This document shows, piece after piece, positions 1 to 6,929 of a stretch of 9,231 bases of DNA. The stretch lies in assembly GCA_945919165.1 (NCBI GenBank), contig CAMEIZ010000071.1:1-9231 (forward strand), given 5' to 3'. How positions within the stretch are numbered: the first letter of the stretch is position 1; each line of letters starts with the position of its first letter. Both the position numbers and the translations under genes were made by a program. Source of the stretch: an uncultured Traorella sp. (lineage in GTDB: Bacteria; Bacillota_I; Bacilli_A; Erysipelotrichales; Erysipelotrichaceae). The notes under the pieces were generated by a model. It saw nothing but the letters and a program-made list of their open reading frames with translations. It did no database searches and was not told where the DNA came from.

Positions 1-15
1 TTTCAAAGATCGAAT

Positions 16-30
16 CACTCTTGCTGAGTG
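16..30 (-). promoter_or_regulatory. Inverted repeat at a predicted transcription start (CIRCE-like half-sites, short spacer)
   Basis: On the minus strand CACTC and GAGTG flank the 5-base spacer AGCAA. The repeat lies where the transcript from the promoter at 38-66 should begin. The left arm in context reads AAGCACTC, close to the left half of the HrcA operator CIRCE (TTAGCACTC-N9-GAGTGCTAA). The spacer is 5 rather than 9 and the right arm continues ATTC instead of CTAA. It could be an operator, a 5' mRNA stem-loop, or chance. The gene it would control lies beyond the left edge. Confidence 0.4.
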
Positions 31-37
31 CTTGTAT

Positions 38-66
38 ATAATACCACTCCATCTTATTCATGTCAA
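38..66 (-). promoter_or_regulatory. Strong sigma-A-type promoter reading out of the left edge
   Basis: On the minus strand a perfect -35 box TTGACA (61-66) is followed by a 17-base spacer and the -10 box TATTAT (38-43). TG stands one base before the -10, giving an extended -10. Transcription should start near position 31 and run leftward out of the window. It lies well downstream of the engB terminator, so it starts a new transcription unit. The spacing and box quality make this the best promoter in the window. Confidence 0.75.
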
Positions 67-96
67 CGTTTTTTTTAAATTTTTTTTTTTTTTTTA
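67..96 (-). promoter_or_regulatory. A-tract behind the left-edge promoter, possible UP element
   Basis: Directly upstream of the TTGACA box the minus strand carries a run of 8 A (69-76), TTT, then a run of 16 A (80-95). Phased A/T tracts just upstream of -35 are known to act as UP elements or bent DNA that raise promoter strength. The 16-base homopolymer is also prone to slipped-strand length change. The function is inferred from position only. Confidence 0.45.
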
Positions 97-413
97 AACA
101 GCCTGAATTGAAAAAGTAAATGCAACTTTTCTTTCACCACTCATTGCTGTTAGTCTTTCAATTTTCCTTATTTATTTGCTCTTTTCTACAATCAAAAAAA
201 CTGCTTATATAAAAGAAAAACTGAATAATCAAGCGTCTTTGACCATAAAGTCCTGTTATTTTATGCTGTTGCATCCTACAATTTTATCCTGACTCGTTTA
301 CTTATTTTTTTAATTTAATAAATAATCCAATCGTATTAAGTAAAATAATACTACTCTCTCATTCAAACTGCATCTCACCAAAAAAAATCAATTCTCTAAA
401 TCTAATCATTTTG
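97..413. other. Intergenic region, A/T-rich, no supported gene
   Basis: This stretch of about 320 bases separates the engB terminator from the left-edge promoter. It is very A/T-rich. The longest frames are a 38-codon one on the minus strand (158-274) and a 30-codon one on the plus strand (120-212), neither with a good ribosome binding site. I see no tRNA fold, CRISPR repeat or clear terminator. One GGTCAAAGACGC string on the minus strand (233-244) resembles a sequence between tig and lon. Confidence 0.6.
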
Positions 414-443
414 AAAAAAAAGAGGATAAGCTACTTATCCTCT
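413..443 (-). terminator. Intrinsic terminator of engB, stop codon forms the loop
   Basis: The minus-strand RNA forms a perfect 10-bp stem, AGAGGATAAG paired with CUUAUCCUCU (434-443 with 421-430). Its three-base loop is UAG, the engB stop codon (431-433). The 3' arm runs straight into a U tract: seven A on the plus strand at 414-420 continue the final stem base. This is a textbook Rho-independent terminator and closes the tig-lon-engB unit. Confidence 0.93.
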
Positions 444-1021
444 AACATTTGATCAATAATCTGCCATACTCGATCAATACCCTGTCTTTTTTCGCTGGCA
501 AAAGGAATCAGAGGTTCATTCTCGCTTAATTGCAGACACTCTTCTATTTTGTTTATACATTTGTTTATTTCACTGCGCTTCAACTTATCTGTTTTGGTAG
601 CAATAACCGCTAATGGAATCTGATGATAACGCGCATATTCAATCATTGATAGATCATCTTCACTTGGTTTATGCCTGGCATCAACAATCATCAATAATCC
701 TTTTTTCTGCTTGCGATTTTCAAAATACTCTTCCATCATTTCACCAAATTGGATCAGCATCTTTTTTGAAGCATTGGCATACCCATATCCCGGTACATCT
801 ACAAGCATAAACGTATCATCAATGTTGAAAAAATTTAAAAGACGAGTCTTACCGGGCGTATTCCCCACGTAAGCTAGATTTTTACGCCGCGTAATCGTAT
901 TGATCAGTGAACTCTTTCCAACATTGCTTCTTCCAGCCATTACAATTTCCGGTAATTCACTTTGTGGCCAGCTTTTGGAATCAGGAGCCGAAACAACTAA
1001 ATAAGGATTCTTAACTTCCAT
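431..1021 (-). CDS. engB: Ribosome-biogenesis GTPase EngB/YsxC
   Basis: This is a 196-residue GTPase of the TrmE-Era-EngA-EngB family (YihA in E. coli, YsxC in Bacillus), which in studied bacteria is needed for large ribosomal subunit assembly. All G motifs are visible: G1 GRSNVGKS (30-37), the G2 threonine in GNTPGKT (53-59), G3 DVPGYG (75-80), G4 TKTD (142-145) and G5 around FASEK (174-178). The length is normal for the family and nothing is missing. The ATG shares one base with the lon stop codon (TAATG), and GGTGAG inside the last lon codons serves as the Shine-Dalgarno, so translation is probably coupled to lon. A lon-ysxC pair is also found in Bacillus. It is the last gene of its transcript, ended by the terminator built on its own stop codon. 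Confidence 0.97.
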   Translation of the reverse strand: MEVKNPYLVVSAPDSKSWPQSELPEIVMAGRSNVGKSSLINTITRRKNLAYVGNTPGKTRLLNFFNIDDTFMLVDVPGYGYANASKKMLIQFGEMMEEYFENRKQKKGLLMIVDARHKPSEDDLSMIEYARYHQIPLAVIATKTDKLKRSEINKCINKIEECLQLSENEPLIPFASEKRQGIDRVWQIIDQMLEDK

Positions 1022-3339
1022 TATCTCACCAAAGCATAATCAATCACTTGTGATACATGTTCAACAGGAATTATAGTCATACTTTCCTTCACTTCGGATG
1101 GAATATCATCGACATCTTTCATGTTGGCTTTAGGAACCAAAATCGTATTGATTCCAGAACGATGAGCTGCAAGCGATTTTTCTTTCAGACCGCCAATCGG
1201 TAACACATTTCCTCTTAAAGTCACTTCACCTGTCATTGCCAGATCTGATTTTACCGGTGTATTTGTCAATGATGAAACAATCGCCGTTGTTAGGGTTACT
1301 CCGGCACTAGGTCCATCTTTCGGTACTGCTCCCTCTGGTACATGAATATGAATATCTTCCGTATCAAACAGTTTGGCATCGATTTTGTATTTCTTTGCAT
1401 TGGCTCTGACATAATCATAGGCAATTGAAGCACTTTCCTTCATAACATCACCCAGTTTTCCAGTCAACACAAATTTACCCTTACCTTCAAAATGAGTTAC
1501 TTCAATCTGAAGAATATCGCCTCCAAAGGACGTATAAGCTAAACCTGTTACTGTACCAATCTGATCATTCTTTTCTTTTCTGCCATAATCATAAATTTCA
1601 TGACCAAGCCATTCATTAATCAGTTTCTTTGATACTGTAATACTTTTTTTATTATCCTTTAGAATCGCTAAAACAGCTTTTCTGGCACATGTACCAATCA
1701 GTCTTTCTAATTGACGTACACCTGCCTCACGCGTATAAAACTGAATCATGTATAAAAGTATATCGTCTTTGAATTTCAACTGATTTGGTTTCAGTCCATT
1801 CATTTCAAGCTGTTTTTTGACAAGATGATTTTTAGCAATCTGAACTTTTTCAACTTCTGTATAACTGCTAAGTTGAATAATTTCCAAACGGTCCTGAAGA
1901 GCCGGCGGAATATTTTCCAAATAATTCGCTGTTGCGATAAATAAAACCTGACTTAAATCATAAGGCTCCTCAATGTAATGATCGCTGAAAAGTGAGTTTT
2001 GTTCAGGATCCAACACCTCCAGCATGGCACTGGAAGGATCACCTTTATAGTCACTTGCCATTTTATCAATTTCATCAATCAAAAATACCGGATTGATGGT
2101 GCCTGCTTTTTTCATTCCCTGAATAATTCTTCCGGGCATACTTCCTAAATAAGTACGACGATGTCCGCGAATTTCAGCTTCATCACGTACTCCGCCAAGT
2201 GAAATCTTAACAAATTTTCGATCTAAAGCTCTAGCCACTGACTTCGCCAAAGAGGTTTTCCCAACACCTGGAGGGCCCACCAGACAAAGAATCGGAGAAC
2301 GTAAAGAATGGGTCATTTGTTTAACAGCCAAATACTCCAAAATTCTTTCTTTTACTTTCTTTAAGCCATAATGGTCTTCATTTAAAATGTTTTCCGCAAC
2401 TTTTAAATCTTCATTATCTTCACTCATTTGCCAGTAAGGAAGTTTCATCAACCAATCAATGTAGCTTTTGATAACCCCACTTTCACCAGCACTTGCCGGA
2501 AGCATTTCATAACGTTCAAGTTCTTCCAAAACTTTCGTTTTTATGTTTTCAGGATAAGGATTCTTTTCCAATTGTTCACGGATTGAATCCGCGTCATCAC
2601 TGGATTGCGGAACATCACCAAGTTCTTCTTTAATAGCACGAAGACGTTCACGCAAGAAATATTCTTTCTGACTTTCTTCTACACGATTTCTGACTTTTTG
2701 ATTGATCTGATTATCCAGAATCATCAACTGTTTTTCTTTTTCTATTGATTCTAATAATTTCAATAAACGTTCATTTACATCAAGTATTTCTAATATTTCC
2801 TGACGTTCATTTAAAGTAAAAGGAAAAATCTGAGCAATATGATCAGCTAAACGAGAAGCTGATATTCCTTTTGCCAGACTTTTTGCCATCACAGGAGAAA
2901 TCAAGCTTGACAAAGCTTCAAAGCTTTCCATTTCTTTTGTAATTTTACGAACCAAAATCAGTTCTTCATTCGCATCTCCTATAATATCGTTTTGATATTC
3001 AACAGAAGCATATTTTGTATTACGAATTTCTTTGATTTCCAATATTTTCGCACGGCTGATTCCTTTAAAAACAACTCTTGAGAAACGATCTTTCTTATGC
3101 GTTGCGACAACACGACAAATTGTCCCCACTTCATATAGATCATTTGGATTTGGATCATCCACTAAAGCATCTATCTGACTTACGACCAACACTTCGGAAT
3201 TAAAGCTTTCATTGGCTCGCCTTACCGCATTCAGACTAATTTCACGTCCTACTTCAATGGCGACTTCTTCATTTGGGAACACCACCACATCTCTTGTACA
3301 AACAACAGGAAACTGCATTGTAGTGCTAATATCTTCCAT
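1021..3339 (-). CDS. lon: ATP-dependent serine protease Lon (LonA type)
   Basis: This 772-residue protein degrades misfolded and some regulatory proteins in the cytoplasm as an ATP-driven hexamer. Domains in order are: N-terminal substrate-binding LAN domain (about 9-200); a helical, coiled-coil-rich linker (about 200-300, with the typical YFLRERLRAIKEELG); the AAA+ module with Walker A GPPGVGKT (355-362), Walker B FLIDEID (419-425) and a probable arginine finger in ALQDRLE (R484); and the C-terminal protease domain with catalytic Ser678 in KDGPSAG and the paired lysine in GGLKEK (probably Lys721). The length matches Bacillus LonA. The ATG is preceded by AAGGAG at good spacing. It lies 44 bases after tig and overlaps engB by one base. 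No clpX or lonB stands between tig and lon, unlike Bacillus. A hairpin and a CtsR-like string sit just upstream and may affect expression. Confidence 0.98.
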   Translation of the reverse strand: MEDISTTMQFPVVCTRDVVVFPNEEVAIEVGREISLNAVRRANESFNSEVLVVSQIDALVDDPNPNDLYEVGTICRVVATHKKDRFSRVVFKGISRAKILEIKEIRNTKYASVEYQNDIIGDANEELILVRKITKEMESFEALSSLISPVMAKSLAKGISASRLADHIAQIFPFTLNERQEILEILDVNERLLKLLESIEKEKQLMILDNQINQKVRNRVEESQKEYFLRERLRAIKEELGDVPQSSDDADSIREQLEKNPYPENIKTKVLEELERYEMLPASAGESGVIKSYIDWLMKLPYWQMSEDNEDLKVAENILNEDHYGLKKVKERILEYLAVKQMTHSLRSPILCLVGPPGVGKTSLAKSVARALDRKFVKISLGGVRDEAEIRGHRRTYLGSMPGRIIQGMKKAGTINPVFLIDEIDKMASDYKGDPSSAMLEVLDPEQNSLFSDHYIEEPYDLSQVLFIATANYLENIPPALQDRLEIIQLSSYTEVEKVQIAKNHLVKKQLEMNGLKPNQLKFKDDILLYMIQFYTREAGVRQLERLIGTCARKAVLAILKDNKKSITVSKKLINEWLGHEIYDYGRKEKNDQIGTVTGLAYTSFGGDILQIEVTHFEGKGKFVLTGKLGDVMKESASIAYDYVRANAKKYKIDAKLFDTEDIHIHVPEGAVPKDGPSAGVTLTTAIVSSLTNTPVKSDLAMTGEVTLRGNVLPIGGLKEKSLAAHRSGINTILVPKANMKDVDDIPSEVKESMTIIPVEHVSQVIDYALVR

Positions 3340-3359
3340 ATGACCACTCCTTCCTATTT

Positions 3360-3376
3360 AGTCAAAAAGACGCAAA
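3360..3376 (+). promoter_or_regulatory. CtsR-like tandem heptad upstream of lon (tentative)
   Basis: The plus strand reads AGTCAAA-AAG-ACGCAAA. The CtsR heat-shock repressor consensus is RGTCAAA-NAN-RGTCAAA. The first heptad and the central A match fully; the second heptad matches at 5 of 7 positions. It overlaps the hairpin at 3365-3385, and I find no good promoter beside it, so the resemblance may be accidental. Lon and Clp proteases are plausible CtsR-type targets in Firmicutes. Confidence 0.25.
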
Positions 3377-3385
3377 GCGTCTTTT
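3364..3385 (-). terminator. Hairpin between tig and lon, possible attenuator
   Basis: A perfect 9-bp stem (AAAAGACGC with GCGTCTTTT) closes a 3-base loop, beginning within the tig stop codon. The minus-strand RNA then has a run of 5 U followed by GAC. The G/C core is only about 5 bp and the U tract is short. It is more likely a partial terminator, a processing site or a stabiliser of the tig message than a full stop, since lon follows at once with no obvious promoter of its own. Confidence 0.6.
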
Positions 3386-4679
3386 ATTCTTCTTCAGTTT
3401 TCTTTGCAGGTTTGTTTTTCTTCACGATTTCAATTGCTTCTCTTAATCTTAAATCATATGAAATTGAATCACTTGAAACAAGACCTTTTACCTTGTCGAT
3501 TTCCATACCATAAGCATCTGCAATTCTCTTGTATTCTGCTTCAACGGCATCTTCCTTGATTTCAACATTTTCTTTCACAGCAACAGCTTCAAGTACCAGA
3601 CGAACCTTTACTTTGCTTTCAGCATCCAAAGCCATTTGTGATCGAATAGCTGCTTCATCTTGTCCGCTTAACTGAGTAAACTGTTCTAATGAAAAGCCCT
3701 GCTGTGCTAATCTCTGTTTGAAATCTTCCATTAAACGATCTGTTTCTTCATCAATCATCACCTGAGGCATTTCAACTTCAGCATTTTCACAAATTTTGCT
3801 TAGACAATCATTTGTATATTTCGTTTCAGCATCATTTTCCTTGCGCTTCTTTAAATCTTCTTTTAAATAAGCTTCATAATCTTTTGTTGTTTCAACATCT
3901 TTGATATTGGCTTGTTTTACCAATTCATCATCATATGCTGGAAGAACTTTCTTTTTGATTTCATGTACTGTTACTTTAAATACAACTGGTTGTCCGGCAA
4001 GACTGGCTTCCCCGTAATTTTCTGGGAATGTAACATTGATTTCTCTTGTTTCTTCAGCTTTCATTCCAATTAACTGTTCTTCAAAGCCTGGAATGAATGA
4101 ACCAGAACCAATTCCTAATGGATAGTTTTCCCCTTTTCCGCCATCAAATGCAACGCCGTCTTTAAATCCTTCAAAATCAATTACAGCTGTATCGCCGTTT
4201 TCAACTTCGCCGTCTTCTTTGATTTCTAATTCCGCATATCTTTCCTGGAATGCAGCAATTTGTTCCTCGATTTCTTTCTTGGTAACACGTGTACTGTCTT
4301 TCTTAATATTTAAATTTGTATAATCACCTAATTTAACTTCTGGTTTAACCTGAATTTCAAATACCAATGTTACCTTGTCTTCATCAATTGATTCAATGTC
4401 TAAAGCAGGACGGGCAATAATCTGTAATTCATGTTCATTGATTCCGCCAATCAAAGCTTCAGTTGCGATTTCATCAACAGCTTCTAAAAGAATTTCCTGT
4501 GTAGAAATATGTTTCTTTGCCATGGCAGCCGGTACTTTACCGGTTCTGAATCCTGGCAGTGACAATTTTGAAGCCACTTTTTTGAAGGCTTTATCCTGAG
4601 CTTTTGTCCAGGTTTCTCCTTCGATAGTTGTTTTTAATGTTCCTGTAGATTTTTCTTTTAATTCCCAAGTAGAATTCAT
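3384..4679 (-). CDS. tig: Trigger factor, ribosome-bound chaperone and peptidyl-prolyl isomerase
   Basis: This 431-residue protein is the first chaperone met by nascent chains at the ribosomal exit tunnel. The N-terminal ribosome-binding domain carries the signature GFRTGKVP (43-50). A FKBP-type isomerase domain follows at about 161-241 (GDTAVIDFEGF ... PGFEEQLIGM ... FPENYGEASLAGQ ... FKVTVHEIK). The rest is the long helical chaperone domain, ending in a charged lysine- and glutamate-rich tail. The length is normal. The ATG is preceded by AGGAGG with a 6-base spacer, the cleanest ribosome binding site in the window. The gap to the upstream gene is 24 bases, and a promoter candidate lies inside that gene's 3' end. 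In Bacillus tig is followed by clpX; here it is followed directly by lon. Confidence 0.98.
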   Translation of the reverse strand: MNSTWELKEKSTGTLKTTIEGETWTKAQDKAFKKVASKLSLPGFRTGKVPAAMAKKHISTQEILLEAVDEIATEALIGGINEHELQIIARPALDIESIDEDKVTLVFEIQVKPEVKLGDYTNLNIKKDSTRVTKKEIEEQIAAFQERYAELEIKEDGEVENGDTAVIDFEGFKDGVAFDGGKGENYPLGIGSGSFIPGFEEQLIGMKAEETREINVTFPENYGEASLAGQPVVFKVTVHEIKKKVLPAYDDELVKQANIKDVETTKDYEAYLKEDLKKRKENDAETKYTNDCLSKICENAEVEMPQVMIDEETDRLMEDFKQRLAQQGFSLEQFTQLSGQDEAAIRSQMALDAESKVKVRLVLEAVAVKENVEIKEDAVEAEYKRIADAYGMEIDKVKGLVSSDSISYDLRLREAIEIVKKNKPAKKTEEE

Positions 4680-4703
4680 GTTTTTCCTCCTAAAATTCTA
4701 ACA

Positions 4704-5417
4704 TCAAATGATATTGCTATATAATAATAATTCAAAACAGCCTTTTTGTGAAGCATTTTTTTCAGAAAGCAGTTTTTTCATCTCATTTTCACACTTCATT
4801 AAGTCCGCCACATACATTACAATGGCAAATGCCATCGCTTCACTTTCCTCTTCTTCAATATCAAAAGGCAGCCTAAGGAAAGCTTCTTTGAACACACACT
4901 CCACACACAGCTGATAAAAAGAAGGATTTTCTTGACAAAGCCATTCTTTTAAATAAGTAAGTGAAGCTTCTACTCCATTACTTTCACTTGGATGAGTACA
5001 AACACTTGGTACAAAACGGATTTCAAGACCATTTTTTACTATTGTATACTCTTCATTCAGTCTTTGACTGATACATATTTCAGTCAGTGACAATACGACA
5101 AGCTCACTTTTGGCTTCATCAAACCATTCCTGAATAGAATCGGAATACATTCTAAGATTTCTCTTTTGAAGAGCTTGTATCGCCATTAATTGATGAGCTT
5201 CATCTTTTTTAAAAAAATCATAGATCTTTTCATCACTCATCTGATTAGAAGTATCAGTTAAAGGAATCATTTTTCTGAATTGAATCAGCTTTTCTTCAAA
5301 ATAATTCGGTATATAGGGCATCTTCAACTCTTCATCAATAAGCTTAGCTGCCTCATCAAACAATTCCTCATGCAGCATCTGTTCCAGTTTTTTTAAACAT
5401 TCGTCATAATAGTCCAT
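4704..5417 (-). CDS. Hypothetical protein, DUF3196/TPR-like
   Basis: This is a 237-residue soluble protein without signal peptide or membrane segment, largely helical and acidic. The N-terminus (about 1-55) looks like paired amphipathic helices of TPR type (DECLKKLEQML ... FDEAAKLIDEEL) followed by MPYIPNYFEEKL. The MPYIP string and overall style recall the DUF3196 family known from mycoplasmas and Erysipelotrichia; this is recognition by eye and moderately sure. The C-terminal half (about 140-230) has several cysteines and a helical segment rich in Glu. No catalytic motif is visible. It sits between a YfcE-like phosphoesterase and tig, the place taken near tig in B. subtilis by the TPR protein YsoA, so a related chaperone-like or scaffolding role is possible but unproven. 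The ATG is preceded by AGGTGG. A candidate tig promoter lies within its last codons. Confidence 0.85.
   Translation of the reverse strand: MDYYDECLKKLEQMLHEELFDEAAKLIDEELKMPYIPNYFEEKLIQFRKMIPLTDTSNQMSDEKIYDFFKKDEAHQLMAIQALQKRNLRMYSDSIQEWFDEAKSELVVLSLTEICISQRLNEEYTIVKNGLEIRFVPSVCTHPSESNGVEASLTYLKEWLCQENPSFYQLCVECVFKEAFLRLPFDIEEEESEAMAFAIVMYVADLMKCENEMKKLLSEKNASQKGCFELLLYSNII
4724..4752 (-). promoter_or_regulatory. Candidate promoter for tig-lon-engB
   Basis: On the minus strand TTCACA (4747-4752; 5 of 6 to TTGACA) is separated by 17 bases from TATTAT (4724-4729; 5 of 6 to TATAAT). It lies within the 3' end of the upstream hypothetical gene and would give a tig leader of roughly 40 bases containing the AGGAGG site. 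It would let the chaperone/protease group be expressed apart from the envelope genes upstream. Confidence 0.55.
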
Positions 5418-5464
5418 ACGCTTTCCCCACCTAATATATCATAAACAGATTCATCCTACAAATG

Positions 5465-5486
5465 AAAACACCTTACTTAAAAGGTG
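5465..5486 (-). terminator. Weak hairpin at the end of the phosphoesterase gene
   Basis: A 6-bp stem (CACCTT with AAGGTG, 5481-5486 and 5469-5474) has a 6-base loop and is followed in the minus-strand RNA by UUUUC. The stop codon TAA (5473-5475) spans the loop and the 3' arm. The stem is short and the U run is only four, so it would at most attenuate transcription into the next gene. Confidence 0.35.
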
Positions 5487-5937
5487 CGAACTTAAATTCA
5501 ACATGAATATCTTGATCAATTGTCACGATACAATAGGAAATCGGGCGGCCATCTCGGCTATAATAAAGACTTCCCGGATTAATCAGGCGAATACCTTCCA
5601 CCATTGTATCTTTTGCCACATGAGTATGGCCATAGAAGACCATATCACATTCTTCCTGCTTAGCCAATACGCTCATCGCTTTCATTCGATCTCGGCTGAA
5701 AACATGATGAGAATGAAGCATCAAAACCCGATGAGTACCTAAAACGAGCTTGATCATTTCAGGATAATCACCATAATAGTCATTATTTCCACGCACTGTT
5801 TTCATAAACGGATATGTCAGTTCATCACATTCTATATCACCGCAGTGCAAGAACATATCGGCATCTTTTTCAATATCCATAATCATGTCTATATTTCTAT
5901 TTCTGCCGTGTGAATCACTCATCAACACTACTTTCAT
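5473..5937 (-). CDS. YfcE/YsnB-type metallophosphoesterase
   Basis: This 154-residue protein is a small calcineurin-like phosphoesterase with two active-site metals (MJ0936/YfcE/YsnB group). Members cleave phosphodiesters in vitro, but the natural substrate is mostly unknown. All metal-binding motifs are present: D8 and H10 in SDSHG, D34 in CGD, N51 in RGNND, H75 (and H77) in LHSHH, and H104/H106 in YGHTH. The length fits the minimal family fold, with no extra domain or signal peptide. The ATG follows GGTGAT closely. It lies 36 bases after the GerM-like gene and 55 before the hypothetical gene. The same family (YsnB) lies near gerM and murI in Bacillus. A housekeeping cytoplasmic enzyme is likely; exact substrate not inferable. 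Confidence 0.93.
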   Translation of the reverse strand: MKVVLMSDSHGRNRNIDMIMDIEKDADMFLHCGDIECDELTYPFMKTVRGNNDYYGDYPEMIKLVLGTHRVLMLHSHHVFSRDRMKAMSVLAKQEECDMVFYGHTHVAKDTMVEGIRLINPGSLYYSRDGRPISYCIVTIDQDIHVEFKFAPFK

Positions 5938-5973
5938 ATCATCACCGGTATTACTTTATCATAATCACGCTTC

Positions 5974-6885
5974 TTAATCAAATGTATTTAATTTTAAATC
6001 TTTAAAATCAATATGGAAAGTTCCATATCCCTGTACTTGAACCATTTCATCTTGAATCATGATTTCAAATACATTGCCCATCTGATTGAGCTTTAGTGTA
6101 AATAATAATGGCTCAATCTTTTCATCATCCACAATGTTTTCTTCCACCAAAAAAGCTTCATTTAAATATAATACTGTTTTATCTTTCTGGATATCAATCT
6201 TTTCACACTCCAGATTATGATTCTGTTCATCTAAAATCAGATTCACAAAAGAAAGCGTATCCGATCGAGCATATCGTTTTGTGTAAATAACATAATAATC
6301 CTGTTCTTGACTGCGCTGGACGATTTGTCTGGCAACACTCACATGTAAATCATCATAATGAATTTGAAAATTATTGACTCCTAAAGAATAATCAAGTTTT
6401 ACAATTGGCAAACTGCTTAAAGGCATCTGAGATATTTTTTCATCATTGACAAAAAACTCTACTTTATAAGTTGAATCAAACTGAGTAATAACGCTGACAA
6501 TTGCTTCAACCACCCTTAAATCATATGAACTGTTCAAAGTTAAAAAAGCTTCATTAAAATGGACTTTGACAGTCTTTTCATCAAGTTCTACTCCCAAACA
6601 CTGGATTCTTTTTGGCAATAGGGGTTTCAGATCATAAATCTCAAAGTCCTGTTTCATGAACAGGATCAGTTGTTCAATTTTATCTTCCAAATCAAGACTT
6701 GATTCCTGATGCAGATAAATAGGAACGAGTTCTTGTTGTTCATTCATCATATAAATCATCACTCTGTTATCCACCTGATGCGTTACCATCTGAAATACCG
6801 GTTTTTGATTAGGTTTACTCAATAGTGTAAAGCCAACACAAAACAAAGCACTCAGATATGTCAGCAAGAGTTTGATTTTTTTCAT
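5974..6885 (-). CDS. GerM-like protein with two GerMN domains
   Basis: This 303-residue protein is probably anchored to or exported across the membrane. Residues 1-22 form a basic-then-hydrophobic signal or anchor (MKKIKLLLTYLSALF). The cysteine at 16 follows Phe, so it is a poor lipobox. Two GerMN-like (sporulation/spore germination) domains can be seen, at about 40-152 and 196-290. The two copies share an internal repeat: KTVKVHFNEAFL (104-115) and KTVLYLNEAFL (236-246). B. subtilis GerM also has this two-domain layout and lies just after racE/murI, as here. In Bacillus GerM is a sporulation lipoprotein working around the engulfing membrane; whether this organism sporulates cannot be seen here. 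The ATG is preceded by GAGGTG. A terminator-like hairpin separates it from murI. The family call is good; the role is uncertain. Confidence 0.82.
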   Translation of the reverse strand: MKKIKLLLTYLSALFCVGFTLLSKPNQKPVFQMVTHQVDNRVMIYMMNEQQELVPIYLHQESSLDLEDKIEQLILFMKQDFEIYDLKPLLPKRIQCLGVELDEKTVKVHFNEAFLTLNSSYDLRVVEAIVSVITQFDSTYKVEFFVNDEKISQMPLSSLPIVKLDYSLGVNNFQIHYDDLHVSVARQIVQRSQEQDYYVIYTKRYARSDTLSFVNLILDEQNHNLECEKIDIQKDKTVLYLNEAFLVEENIVDDEKIEPLLFTLKLNQMGNVFEIMIQDEMVQVQGYGTFHIDFKDLKLNTFD

Positions 6886-6929
6886 TCTTCACCTCATTCT
6901 ATTTTATGTCAGCTTCTTTTTAAACATTC

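Noticed and set aside
120..212. Plus-strand 30-codon hydrophobic frame
   Set aside because: No ribosome binding site, and the Phe/Leu/Ser-rich composition is what T-rich DNA gives by chance.
238..244. Single GGTCAAA heptad as a CtsR site
   Set aside because: The second heptad matches poorly (3 of 7), and it lies about 170 bases upstream of the left-edge promoter, too far for direct repression.
1..430. tRNA, riboswitch or CRISPR in the non-coding left end
   Set aside because: No cloverleaf, no regularly spaced repeats and no recognisable riboswitch core were seen.
613..810. Plus-strand open frame of 65 codons opposite engB
   Set aside because: It lies fully inside the well-supported engB gene, has no family-like motif, and is a by-product of the minus-strand coding sequence. 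The same applies to plus-strand frames at 4375-4599, 4708-4914, 5503-5742, 6108-6290 and 7310-7534.
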